A stretch of 64,000 nucleotides of DNA from positions 124,001-188,000 of the forward strand of contig JACIVX010000001.1 in NCBI GenBank assembly GCA_014361295.1. The letters are read 5' to 3'. Shown here piece by piece: positions 60,603-64,000 of the stretch. The translations under genes and the position numbers were made by a program. This DNA comes from Methanomassiliicoccales archaeon. Lineage in GTDB: Archaea; Thermoplasmatota; Thermoplasmata; Methanomassiliicoccales; JACIVX01. The notes beneath the pieces are model-generated. The model worked only from the letters and a program-made list of their open reading frames with translations, was not told the DNA's origin and ran no database searches. Each line of letters starts with the position of its first letter. Position 1 is the stretch's first letter.

Positions 60603-61688
60603 ATGATTGATGAAAACCTATCATCATACGATTCTTCTGCAATGATTCCCCTCGAGGCACCTATCCATGTCGGATGGCAATGCACGAACGAATGCAACCT
60701 TCAATGCGTTCACTGCTATGCCAGCGCCGGTCATCGGTCATTGAACGAATTCGATACAAAGGAAGCGATGAAGCTCATCGAATCTGTGGCGGATCTCAGC
60801 GCCAGAAGCATCGTCTTCACGGGAGGAGAACCTCTAATGAGGAAGGACCTCTTCGAGCTAGTCGAATTTGCAAGAGATCATCATCTTTTCGCGATCATCG
60901 CCACCAACGGCACCCTGATCGACAGGGATATCGCGAAATTCTTTAAGAAATCGGGGGTTGCGGTCGCGATTAATCTGCCGACTTTAGACGAACGTTCCAG
61001 CGGAATTTTCACCGGTGTTTTCAATTCTCATAACGCACGGATGAGGGGATTGATGTATTGCTTGGAAGAGAGGGTGCCGACGAGCGTCGGCATCGCCGTG
61101 ACAAACCTCAATTTGAAGGAAATAGGCCGCGTGATCGATTTTTCGCGTGAAAAGAGAATCAATTGCGATGTCCTGGCAACAATTCCCGTCGGGAGGGCAT
61201 CATCCTCCCTTTTACCTCCTGCGAGCGAATACGAAGAGATGCTCGGGGATATACTGAACCGCTATTCTGCGATCCCCATGAACGCAATCGATCGAGCGGG
61301 CGAAACGAATGTTTCGGTTTACGAGCCTATTTACGCGAGAATCATTAAGGACAGAAGGAAGGAGGAGTTCCCCAGGCTCTGCAGCCTCGGCAATGCGATG
61401 CATGTAATGGAGGACGGGTCTGTGAGGTCTTGCGTTTACATGCCGACGAGCTTCGGAAACATCAGGAGAAAGAAACTGACAACGATATGGAAAGAAATCA
61501 GGGAATCAAGAATTCTTGTGAAGCTGCGGGACCCCCACCGTCTGAAGGGTGCTTGCGGAAAATGCGAAGATCGTGAGATTTGTGGTGGATGCAGGGCGAG
61601 GGCATATGCACTCACTGGTGATGTTTTCGCAGAGGACATCATTTGCACAAGATGTACCATGATAGATTCCGAAAATAAATCCAGATGA
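60603..61688 (+). CDS. Radical SAM enzyme with SPASM domain
   Basis: 361 residues from ATG 60603 (GAGG upstream). VGWQCTNECNLQCVHCYASA gives CxxxCxxC; IVFTGGEPLMRKDLFELVE is the GGEP motif; AIIATNGTLIDRD follows as in the AhbC/AhbD, NirJ and PqqE group. The C-terminal SPASM domain holds C-rich SLGNAMHVMEDGSVRSCVYM and GACGKCEDREICGGCRARAY, with a further CTRC, enough for two auxiliary clusters. Candidate roles are haem/tetrapyrrole side-chain chemistry (AhbC/AhbD-like) or peptide maturation. No precursor peptide was found beside it. Given the tetrapyrrole-type importers, the first is attractive but unproven. Confidence 0.78.
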   Translation: MIDENLSSYDSSAMIPLEAPIHVGWQCTNECNLQCVHCYASAGHRSLNEFDTKEAMKLIESVADLSARSIVFTGGEPLMRKDLFELVEFARDHHLFAIIATNGTLIDRDIAKFFKKSGVAVAINLPTLDERSSGIFTGVFNSHNARMRGLMYCLEERVPTSVGIAVTNLNLKEIGRVIDFSREKRINCDVLATIPVGRASSSLLPPASEYEEMLGDILNRYSAIPMNAIDRAGETNVSVYEPIYARIIKDRRKEEFPRLCSLGNAMHVMEDGSVRSCVYMPTSFGNIRRKKLTTIWKEIRESRILVKLRDPHRLKGACGKCEDREICGGCRARAYALTGDVFAEDIICTRCTMIDSENKSR

Positions 61689-61772
61689 GAAGGAAAATTA
61701 TTATGATTATGATAGACCATCATAAAATATTTACAAAATAGAAAATGGTGTGGAGAGGTATGGTGGTTTTCA

Positions 61773-62573
61773 ATGAAATCAGTTGATGTAGTCATTCCTG
61801 TAGCTGATAAAAATGATCAAATAACAAGGAAGTGTCTTGATCATCTGGAAAGGACGCAAAAATTCCCCTACAATCTCATTTTGATTGAAGATCGTGGATC
61901 TTCATTTTCATTTGGCAAGTCGGTTAATCGAGGGATTAGTCAGGCAGATTCTGATCTTGTTATCGGAATGGATTCCGACGCTTTCCCTGAACCAGACGCA
62001 ATTGAAAAACTGCTGAAATTTGCTGAAAATTATCCTCATGTTGGATATTTCGGTGTGCGAATCAGACATGTCGGATACGGAAACGGATACGGAGAAAGTC
62101 TAGGATGGATTTATTCAAACAATCCGTTGGACCTCGTGAGACAAGCATGGCGAACAAAGGCACCGATTTTTTATTTGAAACAAATGATGAAAAGAGGGCT
62201 CTTCTATTGGCATTTGTGGAATACAAATAAATTTGTCCCTGGGATGCTCGGACAAGCGACTTGTTTCTATGCAATTCGCAAGTCGTGTTGGGAAGATATT
62301 GGCGGATTAGATGAATCGTTCAAGCGGTGTTCCGATGTTGATCTCTGCTTCAGAATTCTCTTATCTGAAAAATGGTTCTTAACGACCTGTCCACATGTAA
62401 CGATCATACATCTTGGCTATAAGGCAAGATCGGTGGAGTTCAGGAGAGATTTCGACAATTCTAATGATTCAAAGAAAATGGAGGAAAAATGGCCGCACGA
62501 AAAAATCATGCAGGTTGTTGAAGCATCGAAAAAGGGAAAATTCATCATCCCGACAGATAACAAGAGACAATAA
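61773..62573 (+). CDS. Family 2 glycosyltransferase
   Basis: 266 residues from ATG 61773. GT-A fold: VDVVIPVADKNDQITRKCLD, LILIEDRGSSFSFGKSVNRG, VIGMDSDAFPEPDAIEKLLK (DxD metal site) and GGLDESFKRCSDVDLCFRIL (the ED-like catalytic region). Resembles rhamnosyl- and galactofuranosyl-type GT2 enzymes of surface glycans. Monocistronic; convergent with the next gene. Confidence 0.82.
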   Translation: MKSVDVVIPVADKNDQITRKCLDHLERTQKFPYNLILIEDRGSSFSFGKSVNRGISQADSDLVIGMDSDAFPEPDAIEKLLKFAENYPHVGYFGVRIRHVGYGNGYGESLGWIYSNNPLDLVRQAWRTKAPIFYLKQMMKRGLFYWHLWNTNKFVPGMLGQATCFYAIRKSCWEDIGGLDESFKRCSDVDLCFRILLSEKWFLTTCPHVTIIHLGYKARSVEFRRDFDNSNDSKKMEEKWPHEKIMQVVEASKKGKFIIPTDNKRQ

Positions 62574-62593
62574 TAAGCGCGCAATAGATGATT

Positions 62594-63619
62594 CTAATCG
62601 CTGTTAAGGGATTTGTAGATCTGTATTGTTTTGACTGCAATATCGTCCCAATCGAAGCGCTCCGCGATTTTTCGACTCATCTCCCCCATCTTTTTCGCCA
62701 TCTCAACGTCAATTGATTTTATGACATAAATCATTTCATCAGGCGATTCGCAGAGATATCCGTTGACACCATTGTTGACCAACTCATATAGATTTCCTTT
62801 GTTGGTCGAGATTATCGCCTTCGCATAGCTCATCGCGTGGATGACGCTTCCAGATGTCGTGATATCGTCATAGGGCATGAAGAAAATATCAGCGGCGGCA
62901 AAGTAATCGTGCGTTTCGTCTGCCGTCACATAGTTTAAATTGACAATCAGTCTATTCTTTAGTACTTTCTTTTGTTCTAGAATGTACTTTCTAATCGCGC
63001 GATCCCTGCATTGGCCAGCCATTATTCCGATGTAATTTGAAGGCAACCGCTCGAGAACCTCGATGAATGTTCTTATTCCTTTATTCCAGCGATTAGGAGG
63101 AAACATAAGAAGTACAATTTTCTCTTCCGGAATGTCCAGTCGACGACGTGCCACATTTCTCACGCGTAATTCGACATATTCGTTAAAATTCCCATGTGGA
63201 ATTACGTAAAGTGGGAGGGATTCTCCATAGAGTTCCTGGAATTCGTGCTTCGTTCTTTCACAGTGCACGATCCCAGCGTCAGCCCAATCGGCGATACATC
63301 TCATTGCGATGACATCCCTATTATTGCAGAATTGAGGATTGTGAGGTTTAAGATTGTGTATCGTCCAGACCATCTTTATCCCATAATTGTCGCATAACCT
63401 TCTTACGGAGGTTATCATAAAATACCAGTTGAAGGGAATCCAATGTAGATGGAGGATATCGAATCCGTCTCTTTTTGCCTTTATCAGTTTCAGAAACGAG
63501 AGAGGAAATTGTTTGCCGAACCAAGGTATAAGACGCACTTCAGCTCCATTTTTTATTAAGTGATGCACAAGGGATCTGATGTAGATCGATTTAGAGTCCG
63601 GGCAAATCATGACGCGCAT
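62594..63619 (-). CDS. Family 4 glycosyltransferase
   Basis: 341 residues from ATG 63619, with GAGGT seven bases upstream; ATG 63646 would add nine residues. N-terminal MRVMICPDSKSIYIRSLVHH, HLHWIPFNWYFMITSVRRLC and MVWTIHNLKPHNPQF, then the donor domain VLLMFPPNRWNKGIRTFIEV, FFMPYDDITTSGSVIHAMSY (the EX7E position reads D/T here) and KAIISTNKGNLYELVNNG. A GT-B enzyme for surface glycan assembly; the sugar is not predictable. Confidence 0.82.
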   Translation of the reverse strand: MRVMICPDSKSIYIRSLVHHLIKNGAEVRLIPWFGKQFPLSFLKLIKAKRDGFDILHLHWIPFNWYFMITSVRRLCDNYGIKMVWTIHNLKPHNPQFCNNRDVIAMRCIADWADAGIVHCERTKHEFQELYGESLPLYVIPHGNFNEYVELRVRNVARRRLDIPEEKIVLLMFPPNRWNKGIRTFIEVLERLPSNYIGIMAGQCRDRAIRKYILEQKKVLKNRLIVNLNYVTADETHDYFAAADIFFMPYDDITTSGSVIHAMSYAKAIISTNKGNLYELVNNGVNGYLCESPDEMIYVIKSIDVEMAKKMGEMSRKIAERFDWDDIAVKTIQIYKSLNSD

Positions 63620-63646
63620 TCTCTTAACCTCGTACTGGTTTTTCAT

Positions 63647-64000
63647 TTATTAAGATTGTGTAAAAAAGAATTGGAAAATTATCGCTTTCTCGGATTTGTT
63701 TTAAGAGCAACTGATGGTGCTGTAGTAATCAAGGTATACTAAATTCGATTTCAAAAATTCATTTCACACTAATAACTTTAAATGTAGAGTCGATACAGAA
63801 TGGAACTTGAGCCATCAAAACTTTCTCTTGGCTCAACAATTTTTCTTGTTTCCCAGACCTTCAAGATTGGTTTTTAATGTCTTCGCCTTTTAAGGGTGGA
63901 AATTGACTCATCACGACTTTCACCATCGTCCTAAAATTGGGCCATACAATATTGGGCGATAAAATATCATGTATGCTATAAATTTCCAACTTTCTGTCAT
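63647..64000. other. Terminal intergenic stretch
   Basis: No gene supported. TAATAACTTTAAATG at 63769-63783 could be a forward promoter for a gene beyond the window. Confidence 0.35.

Noticed and set aside
1-64000. tRNA, rRNA or pyrrolysine-related genes
   Set aside because: No cloverleaf or TPsiC-like GGTTCRAATCC signature was found in the gaps by eye, and no MttB/MtmB/MtbB-type gene with an in-frame TAG is present. A covariance-model search would be decisive.

Overview
The window reads as archaeal, most likely a euryarchaeote of the Thermoplasmata / methylotrophic-methanogen type. Reasons: AT-rich TATA elements sit about 25-30 bases before several starts; GTG and TTG starts and GTGA/ATGA overlaps are common; and the protein families are typical of archaea (DUF354, DUF1638, DUF2111, RamA, MtaA, archaeal CobT, a Csx11-like Cas10). 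No rRNA, tRNA, replication gene or CRISPR array was seen. The lineage is an inference from gene content.

Layout. 1-646: 5' part of an acetyl-CoA synthetase gene. 1093-7586: glycan cluster (GT2, DUF354, two GT4 enzymes and a large membrane protein). 7973-15979: a poor, patchy accessory zone with a ribbon-helix-helix protein, fragments of FAD oxidoreductases, two secreted surface proteins, a run of very small genes and a broken ClpP/SppA-class protease gene. 16541-18093: AbiEi/AbiEii toxin-antitoxin pair with a palindromic operator. 18225-21296: broken polysaccharide deacetylase, PHP phosphoesterase and ATP-grasp ligase. 21569-28718: six-gene type III CRISPR effector operon (Cmr1, RAMP, Cas10, Cmr4, Cmr5, RAMP) whose Cas10 keeps the HD nuclease motifs but has no GGDD; this fits subtype III-C. 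29355-31367: decayed cobT, a ferritin-like scrap and a decayed Ca-binding surface protein. 31926-33761: DUF262/HNH protein of the GmrSD type.

34164-37901: a coupled trio (isochorismatase-like hydrolase, thioredoxin-reductase-like flavoprotein without CxxC, RlmN-like radical SAM) and a 4-oxalocrotonate tautomerase. 38377-41888: FecCD/BtuFCD-type ABC importer with a radical SAM gene inside the operon. 42604-43554: small and broken genes. 43964-46132: four-PAS histidine kinase. 47031-47966: DapA-family aldolase. 48202-54598: HTH-DUF2111 regulator divergent from a corrinoid methyltransfer operon (corrinoid protein, two UroD-family methyltransferases, RamA-type activator, DUF1638), with a perfect inverted repeat in front. 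55350-61688: a second BtuFCD-type importer whose binding protein carries a dockerin-like domain, with two SAM methyltransferases and a SPASM radical SAM enzyme. 61773-63619: two more glycosyltransferases.

How it fits together. The corrinoid operon should move a methyl group from an unidentified substrate through a B12 protein to coenzyme M or another acceptor, with RamA rescuing oxidised Co(II). Two importers of the cobalamin/siderophore class flank it, and the only cobT in the window is a pseudogene, so corrinoid scavenging is a reasonable hypothesis. Broken genes concentrate between 10 and 31 kb and around 43 kb, beside defence systems and surface-protein genes, while the long operons from 34 to 62 kb are intact. 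That pattern suggests real gene decay in accessory DNA more than uniform sequencing error.
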